From: Gemmatimonadota bacterium
GTDB lineage: Bacteria; Latescibacterota; UBA2968; UBA8231
DNA length: 64,000 nucleotides
Assembly: GCA_009840005.1 (NCBI GenBank)
Contig: VXOR01000106.1
Span: forward strand, 1-64,000
Direction of reading: 5' to 3'
The translations under genes were made by a program, and so were the position numbers. Within the stretch, counting starts at the first letter, position 1; each line of letters begins with the position of its first letter. Below are positions 17,136 through 25,826 of the stretch, in pieces. The notes under the pieces were generated by a model. The model was not told the origin of the DNA. It ran no database searches and worked only from the letters and a program-made list of their open reading frames with translations.

Positions 17136-19100
17136 TTGCTCCGACAAATACCGGCTATCTATCGTCGGCGCGTAGTGCGCCGCGACCAGACCACGGGCCG
17201 GGGTGCTACGGGGCGCGCCCTGCTCACCGGCGGCCTCTTGGCTGCCCTCATTGCCATCGGCGTGCCCTATGGGGGTATGGTGGTGCAAGGGTCGCGGCTG
17301 GGGCTTTCGTCGGCGACGCCCGCGGCGTTTTTCTTGTTGTTCGTACTGTTGCTGACTGTGCAGGTGGGCTTGGGGGCTGTGCGGCGGGAGTGGGCGTTTG
17401 GCCGCGGCGAGTTGTTGACGATCTTTGCGATGATGGCGGTAGCCACGGCCATTCCCACGCGCGGCGTAGTGGGGCTGCTGCTGCCGATGATCACTGGTAC
17501 TTTCTACTACGCTACTCCGGAAAACCAGTGGGCCGAGTTGATCCATCCCCACTTGGCCAACTGGATGGTCGTCGCGGACATAGAGGCTATCCGGGACTTT
17601 TACGAGGGCGTGGGGCGCAATGCGTCGATCCCTTGGGACGCTTGGTTGGTGCCCTTGGGGCGCTGGCTGGCGTTCTACGCGGCGTTCTATCTGTCTCTGA
17701 TATGTCTGATGAATATCCTGCGCCGCCAGTGGGTCGATAACGAGCGGCTGGCCTATCCCTTAGCGCAAGTGCCGCTGGCCATGGTCCAAGGTGCAGACGA
17801 AAGTCGGGTCGCGCCCTTTTTCCGCCAGCGCCTCGTTTGGCTGGGCTTGGCCATTCCCTTTGTCCTCGGCAGTTTAGATACTTTGAATCACTACTTCCCC
17901 TCCGTACCTGCGCCCGTGTTGGGGACGCAGCTGTCGCTGTTGCAGCAGATGGTCGTCTTGCGCCTCAACGTCAATTTCCTGATGCTCGGCTTCGCCTATC
18001 TCATTGGTGTCCAACTCTCCTTTAGCCTTTGGGTTTTCTATCTGATCCACGCCCTGCAAGAGGGCGTGCTCGGCGAACTGCACTTGCAGCATACCGCCGA
18101 AGTGGGAGCTTGGTCCGATGCGGGGATGGGACACCAGATGATAGGGGCCTGCGCCGCGCTCGTCGCGTATAGCTTGTGGACGGCTCGCGCTCATCTAACC
18201 GAGGTTGGCCGCCGCTTTTTGCGCCCGAAGAGAGACGAAGGGGAAATGGCGTCTTATCGCTTCTCCGTAGTTGGGTTGGTCTTGGGCACGGCGGGCATGG
18301 TGCTGTGGCTATGGCAGAGTGGGTTGCCGATGTGGATCGCCGCGCTGGTGGTGGTGGTGGCGCTGGGTCTTTTGGTGGCGCTGACGCGCATCATCGCCGA
18401 GGCTGGTACGCCCACTATTACTTCGGGCATGATTCCCGCGGGATTTACCGTCAGTGCCGTTGGTGTGCCAGCCTTGGGTGCGCCGGGCGTGGTGGCGCTG
18501 GGCTATACCTTGGTCTGGGTCGGCGACCTGCTGGTTTTTATGACCGCTCCTTTGGCCAATAGCTTGCGCTTGGGTAGCGAATTGGCGGGGGATCGCCGCC
18601 GGTTGCTGTGGGGTTTGGCCGCGGCCATGCTCATCAGCCTTATGCTATCGACTTGGTACACGCTGCACTTGGCCTATACGCACGGAGCCGTCAATCTCCA
18701 CCGGCAGTACTTTTCCACCTTTGCCACCGAGCCATCCAAGTTCGCCGCGCAGCAACTACTCCATCCCACCGGCCCGGACGCCATTGGCTGGCTGTGGACC
18801 GGCGGTGGTGCGTTGCTGATGAGTACGCTGATTGGTGCGCGCAACCACTGGGCTTGGTGGCCGCTGCATCCTTTGGGCTTTGCCGCGAGCATGGCCTGGG
18901 TCATGGATCATATCTGGTTCTCTATCTTTCTCGCTTGGTTCGTCAAGACCTTGGTGCTCCGCTTTGGGGGCGCGGCGCTCTACCAAAAGACCGTACCCTT
19001 TTTTCTCGGCATAGCCCTCGGCCAGATCGTAACTGCGGGGGTCTGGCTCATCATCGATGGGTTCACGGGGACGGTGGGCAATCGCCTGCCGGTGTATTAG
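17136..19100 (+). CDS. DUF6785/DUF6784-type multi-pass membrane transporter, paralogue 1
   Basis: A 654-residue inner-membrane protein with about 14 hydrophobic segments. It resembles the OPT-like DUF6785 proteins found beside catabolic genes. Shared landmarks with the two paralogues in this window are YATPENQWAEL...HP, FYEGVG...IPWDAWLVPL, the RRQWVDNERLAYPLAQVPLAM cytoplasmic loop, WWPLHPLGF, and a C-terminal LRFGGAALYQKTVPFFLG. TTG start, with AGGAAAGGA at 17121-17129. It lies between mgdC and mgdD on the same strand, so it may import a methylated amine or amino acid substrate for the pathway; this is inference. Confidence 0.72.
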   Translation: MLRQIPAIYRRRVVRRDQTTGRGATGRALLTGGLLAALIAIGVPYGGMVVQGSRLGLSSATPAAFFLLFVLLLTVQVGLGAVRREWAFGRGELLTIFAMMAVATAIPTRGVVGLLLPMITGTFYYATPENQWAELIHPHLANWMVVADIEAIRDFYEGVGRNASIPWDAWLVPLGRWLAFYAAFYLSLICLMNILRRQWVDNERLAYPLAQVPLAMVQGADESRVAPFFRQRLVWLGLAIPFVLGSLDTLNHYFPSVPAPVLGTQLSLLQQMVVLRLNVNFLMLGFAYLIGVQLSFSLWVFYLIHALQEGVLGELHLQHTAEVGAWSDAGMGHQMIGACAALVAYSLWTARAHLTEVGRRFLRPKRDEGEMASYRFSVVGLVLGTAGMVLWLWQSGLPMWIAALVVVVALGLLVALTRIIAEAGTPTITSGMIPAGFTVSAVGVPALGAPGVVALGYTLVWVGDLLVFMTAPLANSLRLGSELAGDRRRLLWGLAAAMLISLMLSTWYTLHLAYTHGAVNLHRQYFSTFATEPSKFAAQQLLHPTGPDAIGWLWTGGGALLMSTLIGARNHWAWWPLHPLGFAASMAWVMDHIWFSIFLAWFVKTLVLRFGGAALYQKTVPFFLGIALGQIVTAGVWLIIDGFTGTVGNRLPVY

Positions 19101-19124
19101 TTTTTGTTGACGGGGAGTAAGGAC

Positions 19125-19319
19125 ATGAGCGTAAAAAACGGTATGAGACCGGTGCATCCGGGCGAGATATTGTGCGGGGAACTTGAAACCGAAGAAGGAA
19201 TTTTTCTGTATAGCAAAAAAAAGAACAAACTCTCTTGGAAAGAAATCTACTGTGCCATGGCGGCTGACCGCGAAGACTGGAGCGATCTTGATATCACGGT
19301 CGCCGATGGTCTCGATTGA
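19125..19319 (+). pseudogene. chimeric antitoxin remnant (HigA-like head, unrelated tail)
   Basis: It starts like an intact HigA-family antitoxin (MSVKNGMRPVHPGEIL, compare the true HigA at 55026) but loses the helix-turn-helix after about 22 residues. It continues in frame into SWKEIYCAMAADREDWSDLDITVADGLD, which resembles the C-terminal tail of other small antitoxins. The total is 64 residues, too short for either family. It probably formed by deletion between two toxin-antitoxin loci; no cognate toxin is adjacent. Confidence 0.45.
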
Positions 19320-19380
19320 TTTGAAAGAAAGGCAAAAACGCCTTACTTTTGGTTGTAGTAGCCAACTAGGAGCCGGAACC

Positions 19381-19632
19381 ATGACCATCACGCTGACAGT
19401 CACCGCTAAAGGACAGATTACTCTCCGCAAAGAGGTACTTAGGCATCTCGGGGTACAACCTGGAGACAAGCTCAATGTCGATTTATTGAAGGACGGACGA
19501 ATGCAGATCAGGCCGAAGCGTGGGACGTCGGCTGAGACTATCTTCGGCATGCTTGCCAAACCAGGGATGTCGCCTCTCTCCATCGACGAGTTGAAAGAGA
19601 CTGCCGCTGCTGGATGGGCGGGTGAGGAATGA
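19381..19632 (+). CDS. vapB: VapB/AbrB-type antitoxin
   Basis: An 83-residue SpoVT-AbrB swapped-hairpin protein: TLTVTAKGQITLRKEVLRHLGVQPGDKLNV is the DNA-binding fold, followed by a toxin-binding tail (residues 40-83). It neutralises the adjacent PIN toxin and represses the pair. AGGAG lies 8 nt before ATG 19381; an upstream in-frame extension is not needed. It overlaps vapC by ATGA. Confidence 0.87.
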   Translation: MTITLTVTAKGQITLRKEVLRHLGVQPGDKLNVDLLKDGRMQIRPKRGTSAETIFGMLAKPGMSPLSIDELKETAAAGWAGEE

Positions 19633-20039
19633 AGATCACCGCTGACACGAACGTCTTGGTACGCATAGTCATGCAAGATGATGCAGAGCAAGCCGCAGTA
19701 GCCCAAGCGTTGTTTCTACAAGCGACAGTTATAGCGATACCCGTTCTAGTCTTCTGTGAGTTTGCTTGGGTGCTGAAGCGCGGATATGCCTCCAGTGCTA
19801 ATGATATCGCCTCAGCAATTGAGGCAATTATCGAAGTCGATGCTGTTGTTACTGATCTGCCGGCGGTCGAAGCAGGGCTAACCGCTTTGCGGGCGGGTGG
19901 GGATTTTGCCGATGGTGCACTCGCCTATCAAGGCGAAACGCTTGGCGGGACCGTGTTCGCGAGTTTCGATCGCAACGCAGTTGCTCTTTTGCGAAATAAG
20001 GGAGCGGAAGCGGCCGACCCAGCGGAACTGATTACCTGA
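19629..20039 (+). CDS. vapC: VapC-type PIN-domain toxin
   Basis: A 136-residue PIN ribonuclease. Acidic residues are Asp6 in ITADTNVLVR, Glu near residue 43 in VFCEFAWVL, Asp in GGDFADGALAY, and Asp in FASFDRNA. VapC toxins usually cleave tRNA or rRNA. Its start overlaps the antitoxin stop, the normal VapBC order. The module sits 17 bp upstream of mgdD, inside the split NMG locus. Confidence 0.88.
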   Translation: MKITADTNVLVRIVMQDDAEQAAVAQALFLQATVIAIPVLVFCEFAWVLKRGYASSANDIASAIEAIIEVDAVVTDLPAVEAGLTALRAGGDFADGALAYQGETLGGTVFASFDRNAVALLRNKGAEAADPAELIT

Positions 20040-20056
20040 CGGCCATCCCGACAGCT

Positions 20057-20617
20057 ATGACCACAACGCGCAAAAGCCCCATCGTCCATCTCGTCGCCGC
20101 CGCACCCGCTCTGGTGCAGGACGCTTTGCATCATCCGGTTGATATGGTCAAGCTCGGGGCCAAAGGTCCGCGCTTGGTCGAGTGGGCCGAACAGCACGCG
20201 CTCGCATTGCCGGCGCGGATATACGACACGCGGCCCGTGGGAGTGGATGGGGTTTTGGCGCGGGTGGGCGCGGGCGAACTGATCTTGGAGTGTCGGACCG
20301 AAGACGAGTTGTGGGCGCGGCTGAATGCGGCGTTGGAAGCGGCGGAGGCCGGGGTCTATCGGGTGGAGCAGCAGTCGGTGACTTTGGTGGTACAAGGGGA
20401 TGATGCCGAGCGCATTTTGGCGCAGGCTTGCGCGGTGGATTTGGCTCGTGAGCCAGCAGGGCGGATGGTGTACACGCAAGTGGCCGGGGCGGCTTGTGGG
20501 GTGCTGCCGCGCGGCGGGGAGTACCGCTTGTGGGTCGATTACAGCTTGGCGGCCTATCTGTGGGAAGCGCTCGCCGCCATTGCTGCGGATATTACTTGCG
20601 CCAAAACGCCGGACTGA
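20057..20617 (+). CDS. mgdD: N-methylglutamate dehydrogenase subunit D (sarcosine oxidase gamma-like)
   Basis: A 186-residue SoxG-family subunit, the fourth part of heterotetrameric N-methylglutamate dehydrogenase. Evidence is its size and the family-like segments VKLGAKGPRLVEWAEQHAL, GAGELILE, VYRVEQQSVTLVVQGDDAERILAQACAVDLA, GVLPRGGEYRLWVDYSLAAYLWEAL. It lies 6.3 kb from mgdC behind other genes, on the same strand. Its 3' end overlaps the 3' end of trkH by 26 bp on the opposite strand. SoxG proteins are weakly conserved, so the subunit call leans partly on locus context. Confidence 0.78.
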   Translation: MTTTRKSPIVHLVAAAPALVQDALHHPVDMVKLGAKGPRLVEWAEQHALALPARIYDTRPVGVDGVLARVGAGELILECRTEDELWARLNAALEAAEAGVYRVEQQSVTLVVQGDDAERILAQACAVDLAREPAGRMVYTQVAGAACGVLPRGGEYRLWVDYSLAAYLWEALAAIAADITCAKTPD

Positions 20618-22040
20618 ACAGCACCAAGAGCGTAAAAACCTCCAGTCTCCCAATCAGCATAGCAAAGCAGAGGATCCACTTGGCGACCGAATTGATGTCG
20701 CCGTAGTGGTGGACGACTTGCCCTAGGCCCGGTCCTAAGTTGTTGATGCAGGCGGCTACCGCTGAAAAAGACGTAGTCAGATCCAAGTCGGTGGCGAGCA
20801 CGGCGAGGAACATGAGCGTGAACGTCAGCACGTACACCGAGAAAAACCCCCACACCGCTTCCATCACCCGATCGGGAACAGCCCGCAGCCCCACCTTGAT
20901 GGGGAGGACGGCGTTGGGGTGGATCAGGCGCATAATCTCTCGGCTGCCCTGCTTTAGAATGAGCAACAGGCGCATCACTTTAATGCCCCCTGCGGTTGAG
21001 CCAGCGCAACCGCCGACAAACGAGCCAAGGAACAACAAAAACGGCAGCACACTGGGCCAGACCGAATGGTCGGCAATGCTGAACCCGGTGGTGGTGACAA
21101 TAGACACGGTGGCGAAGAGACCGTAGCGCAGGGATGCGCCGGCGTCGTGCTCGTTGTGGGTAAAGAGGATCAGATAGGCGATTAGGGCGGTGATTAGCAA
21201 AATGACTAGGTACGTGCGGCACTCGGGGTCGATGCGATACGGATGCAGCGACCGCTGGCGAAAGGCGTAAAAGTGCAACGTGAAGTTGATACCTGATAGC
21301 ACGATGAAAAAGACGGCGACTAGCTCGATGGCTGGGCTGTTGAAAAAGCCGATGCTGGCGTCGTGGGTGGAAAAACCGCCGATGGCAACCGTTGAAAAGC
21401 TGTGGGCGATGGCGTCGAACGGCTCCATGCCGGCTAGCCAATAGGCGAGGGCACAGGCCACGGTCAAACTCAAGTAGATGAACCAAAGGGCTTTGGCGGT
21501 CTGGGTAATCCGAGGCGTCAGCTTTGAATCCTTAATGGGGCCGGTGATCTCAGCGCGAAAAAGCTGCATACCGCCGATGCCGAGCATCGGCAATACGGCG
21601 ATGGCGAGGACGATGATGCCCATGCCGCCCAACCACTGGAGCTGCTGGCGGTACAACAGGATGGAGCGGGGCAGGTCGTCTAGGCCTTGGATGACCGTGG
21701 CACCGGTCGTGGTCAAGCCGGAAAGGGATTCGAATACGGCGTCGGTAAAGGTCAGTTCAGGCTGGTCGGACAACATCAGCGGGAAGGAGCCGTAAAAGCC
21801 CAAGACGGCCCAGAACAAGACCGTTATCAAAAAGCCGTCCCTGATCCGCAACTCGGTGCGCTGCTTGCGCAAGGGTAGCCAGCACGCAAGCCCGGTGAAA
21901 AGCGTAATGGCAAAGGCCAACAGAAAGGCGGTCGTAGCCCCGTCGCGGTAGAGGAGGGATACGCCAGCGGGCACTAACATGCTGACGCTAAACAGCATCA
22001 GCAGGACGCCCAGCACCCGAAATGTCCCCGCAGGGCGCAT
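20592..22040 (-). CDS. trkH: Trk/Ktr-type potassium uptake membrane subunit
   Basis: A 482-residue channel-like K+ transporter with four pore loops: LTTTGATV, FSTVAIGGFSTHD, VTTTGFS and NNLGPGLG hold the selectivity Gly residues. GGMGIIVLAIAVLPMLGIGGM is the typical TrkH segment. It is inner-membrane and gated by the adjacent TrkA; the trkA stop is 6 bp upstream of its ATG. Convergent with mgdD. Confidence 0.94.
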   Translation of the reverse strand: MRPAGTFRVLGVLLMLFSVSMLVPAGVSLLYRDGATTAFLLAFAITLFTGLACWLPLRKQRTELRIRDGFLITVLFWAVLGFYGSFPLMLSDQPELTFTDAVFESLSGLTTTGATVIQGLDDLPRSILLYRQQLQWLGGMGIIVLAIAVLPMLGIGGMQLFRAEITGPIKDSKLTPRITQTAKALWFIYLSLTVACALAYWLAGMEPFDAIAHSFSTVAIGGFSTHDASIGFFNSPAIELVAVFFIVLSGINFTLHFYAFRQRSLHPYRIDPECRTYLVILLITALIAYLILFTHNEHDAGASLRYGLFATVSIVTTTGFSIADHSVWPSVLPFLLFLGSFVGGCAGSTAGGIKVMRLLLILKQGSREIMRLIHPNAVLPIKVGLRAVPDRVMEAVWGFFSVYVLTFTLMFLAVLATDLDLTTSFSAVAACINNLGPGLGQVVHHYGDINSVAKWILCFAMLIGRLEVFTLLVLFSPAFWRK

Positions 22041-22046
22041 ACGTTC

Positions 22047-23390
22047 CTACCCCCCGAAGCTCTTTCTCACTTCCTCGTGGACGTAGTGCCGGGCGAAGAC
22101 CACGGCTTTGTCGCCGGGGTGGATGCGCGTATCTCCACGGGGGATGACCACGCTATCGCCATGGACGACAGCGCCGATGATCGAATCCCTCGGCAGGCGG
22201 ATGGAGATCAGGGGTTTTTGGGTGATTTTGCTGCCGCCGTGAGCGATGTACTCGACCGCTTCCACGTCGAGGCCGGGCAGGCTGGCGATGGAGGCGATGC
22301 GCTGGTGCCGCACGTAGCGCTGGACGGCGTTGACGGTTAGGAGCTGTTTGCTCAACACCGAATCGAGGCCAATGGCCGGGGTGATGGGCATGTAATCGAC
22401 GTTATTTACCAAGGCAATGGCGCGCGGCACTTCGAGGTGCTTGGCGACGAGCGTGGAGATGATGTTGACCTCGTCGTTGCCGGTAACGGCGATAAAGGCG
22501 TCCATGTCGGCGAGTCCCTCGACGGCCAATAGGTCGTAGTCGGTGCCGTCGCCTTGGATGACCAGCACGTTGGCGAGTTGGTCGGCGATTTGCCGGGACC
22601 GATCGGCGCGGCTTTCGATGAGCCTGACGTGCATCTGCGAGGAAAGCTCTTGGGCGACGAATTGGCCGATGAGGCCGCCGCCTAGGATCGCAATATCCTC
22701 GATGCGGTGGTCGGCAAGACCGGTCAAGCTGATCACCGAGGGAATGAAGTCGGGATCGCTGATGACGAAAATTCGGTCCTCTGGCAGCAGCGTGGTGTTG
22801 CCACGGGGGATCAAGGTCTGCTGCTTGCGCTGGATGGCGACGATGCGCATGGGAATGTCGGCAAACTGCCGCCCCAATTCGGTCAAAGGAGCGTGGAGCA
22901 GAGAAGACTGGTGGTCGAGGCGCATGCCGAGCAAGACGAGCTTGCCTTCGGCAAATTCGACTAGGTCGGTGGCACTGGACTGGCGGATGAGGCGGACGAT
23001 GGCGTCGGCGGTTTCCTTCTCGGGGTGGATGAACTGATCGACGCCGAGCTCTTGGGGATTGAAGATAAAGTCGGGCGCGGCGAATTCGGGATTGCGGATG
23101 CGGGCGATGGCCGATTGGACGCCCAGTTTCTTGGCCATTCTACAGGCGAGCAGGTTGACCTCGTCGTTGGTGGTCATGGCGGCGACGAGATCTACTTGCT
23201 CGATGCCGAGCCCGCGCAAGTCCTGCAAACTGGTGCCATTGCCCTCGGCAACGATGATGTCGAGCTGTTCGCTGACGCGCTTGACGCGGCTGGGATCGGT
23301 GTCGATTTGGGTAATATCGTGCTCGTCTTGGCTCAGTTGCTTGCTCAACTGGAAGCCGATGGCTCCGGCACCTATGACCAAAATGTGCAT
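22047..23390 (-). CDS. trkA: Trk system NAD-binding regulatory subunit
   Basis: A 447-residue peripheral protein with two RCK units. The first Rossmann motif is ILVIGAGAIGFQLSKQL with Asp at ITQIDTD, followed by a TrkA_C domain. The second is IAILGGGLIGQFVAQEL (about residue 232), followed by another TrkA_C domain. It binds NAD(H)/nucleotides and controls TrkH. It is the first gene of a trkA-trkH pair separated from the upstream rhaM by a palindromic hairpin. Confidence 0.94.
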   Translation of the reverse strand: MHILVIGAGAIGFQLSKQLSQDEHDITQIDTDPSRVKRVSEQLDIIVAEGNGTSLQDLRGLGIEQVDLVAAMTTNDEVNLLACRMAKKLGVQSAIARIRNPEFAAPDFIFNPQELGVDQFIHPEKETADAIVRLIRQSSATDLVEFAEGKLVLLGMRLDHQSSLLHAPLTELGRQFADIPMRIVAIQRKQQTLIPRGNTTLLPEDRIFVISDPDFIPSVISLTGLADHRIEDIAILGGGLIGQFVAQELSSQMHVRLIESRADRSRQIADQLANVLVIQGDGTDYDLLAVEGLADMDAFIAVTGNDEVNIISTLVAKHLEVPRAIALVNNVDYMPITPAIGLDSVLSKQLLTVNAVQRYVRHQRIASIASLPGLDVEAVEYIAHGGSKITQKPLISIRLPRDSIIGAVVHGDSVVIPRGDTRIHPGDKAVVFARHYVHEEVRKSFGG

Positions 23391-23414
23391 GGTTTTTCAG
23401 GCAAATTCCGCGTT

Positions 23415-23442
23415 GTAGGGGCGGTTTGAAACCGCCCCCTAC
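23415..23442. repeat. 28-bp palindrome (GTAGGGGCGG family), copy 3
   Basis: GTAGGGGCGGTTT, central bases, then AAACCGCCCCCTAC. It occupies the gap between rhaM (stop at 23443) and trkA (start at 23390), where it could terminate rhaM transcription. It carries one G fewer in its left arm than the other two copies. Confidence 0.78.
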
Positions 23443-23757
23443 CTAGTCGATGTGGAATACTTCGCGCAGATCCTTGGCAATAGGGCTGTCGTCCGGGTTG
23501 GAGGCCATGATGTCCTTCATGTAGGTCCACCACCGACGGCAATCCGGCGTCTCGGCAATGCTGTTCCAGCGCTCCTCGTCCTCAATTTCCACGTAGGCAA
23601 AAAGCTGGTGGGTGTCGGCGTCGAGGAAGATGGAGTAGTTGTGGACGCCGTGGTTTTTGAGGGTCTGCTCCAACTCGGGCCAGATGGGGTTGTGGCGCGC
23701 TTCGTACTCGGCGTGTTGGTCGGGATTGACTTGCATGACAAAGGCTTTGCGGATCAT
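23443..23757 (-). CDS. rhaM: L-rhamnose mutarotase
   Basis: A 104-residue dimeric ferredoxin-like-fold enzyme that interconverts alpha and beta anomers of L-rhamnose (related proteins act on L-fucose). Family residues: [24 protein letters not shown] with the catalytic His, [23 protein letters not shown], and [20 protein letters not shown] lies 5 nt before the ATG. It follows the second DUF6785 transporter by 83 bp on the same strand, hinting that the transporter handles a 6-deoxysugar or its oligomers. No rhamnose isomerase or kinase is in the window. Confidence 0.9.
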   Translation of the reverse strand: MIRKAFVMQVNPDQHAEYEARHNPIWPELEQTLKNHGVHNYSIFLDADTHQLFAYVEIEDEERWNSIAETPDCRRWWTYMKDIMASNPDDSPIAKDLREVFHID

Positions 23758-23840
23758 GGGGTCTCCTTTGGCTTAAATCTGTGCCAAGTGTCTGGTATTT
23801 CGCTTGCTGAGTCAAATTGCATGTATATTACGGGGCCAAA

Positions 23841-25781
23841 TCAAAAATTGAAGATCATGTTGCCTTCGACGCCGTAGGCCCCGTCGATGAATAGCCACAG
23901 GCAAGCCGTGGTGAAGTCACCGAGGATCAGCCCCAAAAAGAACGGCATCAAGGCGCGGTAGGCACGCACCCCGCCGTAGCGCAGGATGGTCGCCTTGAGC
24001 AGCCAGGCTAAAAAGATGGACAACCAGCCATAGTAAACAATGGTGAAGGTGGAGGCGATGGGAAAACCCAAAGGATGCAGCGGCCACCACGCGAAGCGAT
24101 GGCGCAAAAAAAGCAGGGCTGCCATGACGAAGCTCCCGCTGGCGGTGAAGGCGAGGCGCGGGGCAAACGACGGCTCGGGCGCATTGTACACTGAGGCCAT
24201 ATAGGTAAAGGGCCAGCGCGGCGCGCCGCTAAAGTACCAGCCGTGCAGGTTGATGCCGCCATAAGTATAGGCGAGGGTCATGGTAAACCAGACCGAGCCG
24301 AGCAGTCCCACGGCGATGGCGGCAAATAGCGCCCCAAGCAGCCAGCGCGGCGCGGGCGAGTCGCCGGAGGTGAGCTTGAGGCTGTGCATGACGGCGTTCA
24401 TCATGTTGGCCGCGGTCTCGCCCATCCACACCGTGCTCAGGCCCAAGCCGGTCATGTTGCCGAGGCCGAGGGTCTCGGGGCCAATGCCTCGGGTGATAAA
24501 CGCCTGCGGGGCCATCGGCGTCTGGCAGCCGGGGATCCCGGCCTCGCAGACGATGCGCGACAGGCCGACAAAGACGATGAGCACCCCTACCACCAGCAGT
24601 ACGGCGGCGTACAGGGAGAGGCCGGTGAGGGTCAGCCATGCGACCATGAGCGCCACGCCGATCGCTAAGCCGCCAAAGGCCGTGCGCGGGGCCATGAGTT
24701 CGCCGGGGGCTGGCTTGCCTTTTAGCGCTTGGCTCCACAGGCGGCGCAGATGGCTGCGGGCGGTCCACATCACGAAGAGGGCCAGCACTAAGAGGCCACC
24801 GGCCTGCTGATGGGAGACGGGGACCGAGCCGCCGCCCGAGGTCCAGATATCACCCCCGCCGATGACGAGGCCAATGCGGGCAAAGACGACTTTTTCCAAG
24901 GTGTAAAACAAAAAGAAGAACCAGATGCTAAAGGAGACGCTGAGCGCCATTAGGTAGGCTAGGCCCAAGATCGGCAGGTTGATCCGCCAGGGCAGGCCGA
25001 CGCTGCCTTGGAGCAGGGACAGGCTGCCGTTGAGGGCGATGGGCTGGAAGGCGTCGTGGTAGTAGTTGAGCGAGTTCCACGAGTGGATCAGCAGCGGCAC
25101 GGCAAAGCCCAGCCACAGCAGGCGGTTTTTGAACAAGCGGCCGAAAAGGGATTCGGAATCCGCGTCTTCGAGCATGGTAAGCGGCAGGCGAGTGAGGGGG
25201 AAGACGAGCCGCTCGTTGGCGACCCACTGGCCTCGGAGCAACACGCCGAGGCAAAAGAGGACCCAGTAGAAGGTGAAGAGAAAGCAGAGCCAGGCGGCTA
25301 GCGGGCGGCTCCAAGCATCCCACGGTATGGCGCTGCCTTGGGGTAGCCCCTCGTAGAACAGGCGCACGGCCTCGGTATCGGCAGGTGCCAGCCAAGGGTG
25401 GATATATTCGACGAAGAGTTCCTGCCAGGCATTTTCCGGCGTGGCGTAATACGCGGCTCCGGTGATGACCGACAGGAAGCTGCCGGTGAAGCCGGTGGTA
25501 ACCACGACTGCGCCGACCAGCATCATGGCGTACACGGCGATGAGTTCGGCGCGGGAAAAGGCCCACGCACGGCCTAGCATCTTGAGCAGGGGTAGGGCCG
25601 CCGCCGTTAGTAGAAAGAGGAAGAGGACGGCGATGAGGGGGATGGCATTGCTGGTGATTTGCGATCCCTTGACGATGAGAATACCCCAAGGGCTTAACAC
25701 GCTGATCGCCCCCACGAGGAGCAAACCCGTGAGGACAGCGCGCAGGGAAAAGGCGGGCGGCTGAGGTGACAGTGAATGCAT
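23841..25781 (-). CDS. DUF6785/DUF6784-type multi-pass membrane transporter, paralogue 2
   Basis: A 646-residue protein of the same family as 17136-19100 and 55913-57898: YATPENAWQELFVEYIHPWL, FYEGLPQGSAIPWDAWSRPLAAW, GQWVANERLVFPLTRLPLTML, WWPLHPLGF, ILRYGGVRAYRALMPFFLG. Start at ATG 25781. The frame is open for another ~400 codons upstream, but that is antisense to the substrate-binding protein gene. Divergent from that gene with 45 bp between, and followed by rhaM. Sugar transport is a context-based guess. Confidence 0.73.
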   Translation of the reverse strand: MHSLSPQPPAFSLRAVLTGLLLVGAISVLSPWGILIVKGSQITSNAIPLIAVLFLFLLTAAALPLLKMLGRAWAFSRAELIAVYAMMLVGAVVVTTGFTGSFLSVITGAAYYATPENAWQELFVEYIHPWLAPADTEAVRLFYEGLPQGSAIPWDAWSRPLAAWLCFLFTFYWVLFCLGVLLRGQWVANERLVFPLTRLPLTMLEDADSESLFGRLFKNRLLWLGFAVPLLIHSWNSLNYYHDAFQPIALNGSLSLLQGSVGLPWRINLPILGLAYLMALSVSFSIWFFFLFYTLEKVVFARIGLVIGGGDIWTSGGGSVPVSHQQAGGLLVLALFVMWTARSHLRRLWSQALKGKPAPGELMAPRTAFGGLAIGVALMVAWLTLTGLSLYAAVLLVVGVLIVFVGLSRIVCEAGIPGCQTPMAPQAFITRGIGPETLGLGNMTGLGLSTVWMGETAANMMNAVMHSLKLTSGDSPAPRWLLGALFAAIAVGLLGSVWFTMTLAYTYGGINLHGWYFSGAPRWPFTYMASVYNAPEPSFAPRLAFTASGSFVMAALLFLRHRFAWWPLHPLGFPIASTFTIVYYGWLSIFLAWLLKATILRYGGVRAYRALMPFFLGLILGDFTTACLWLFIDGAYGVEGNMIFNF

Positions 25782-25826
25782 AATAAATGATAAGATATAA
25801 TAAAAAACGGAAAGGGCATTGCATCC

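Noticed and set aside
19183..19380. Upstream extension of vapB
   Set aside because: It overlaps the chimeric antitoxin remnant; AGGAG precedes ATG 19381 and the AbrB fold begins there.
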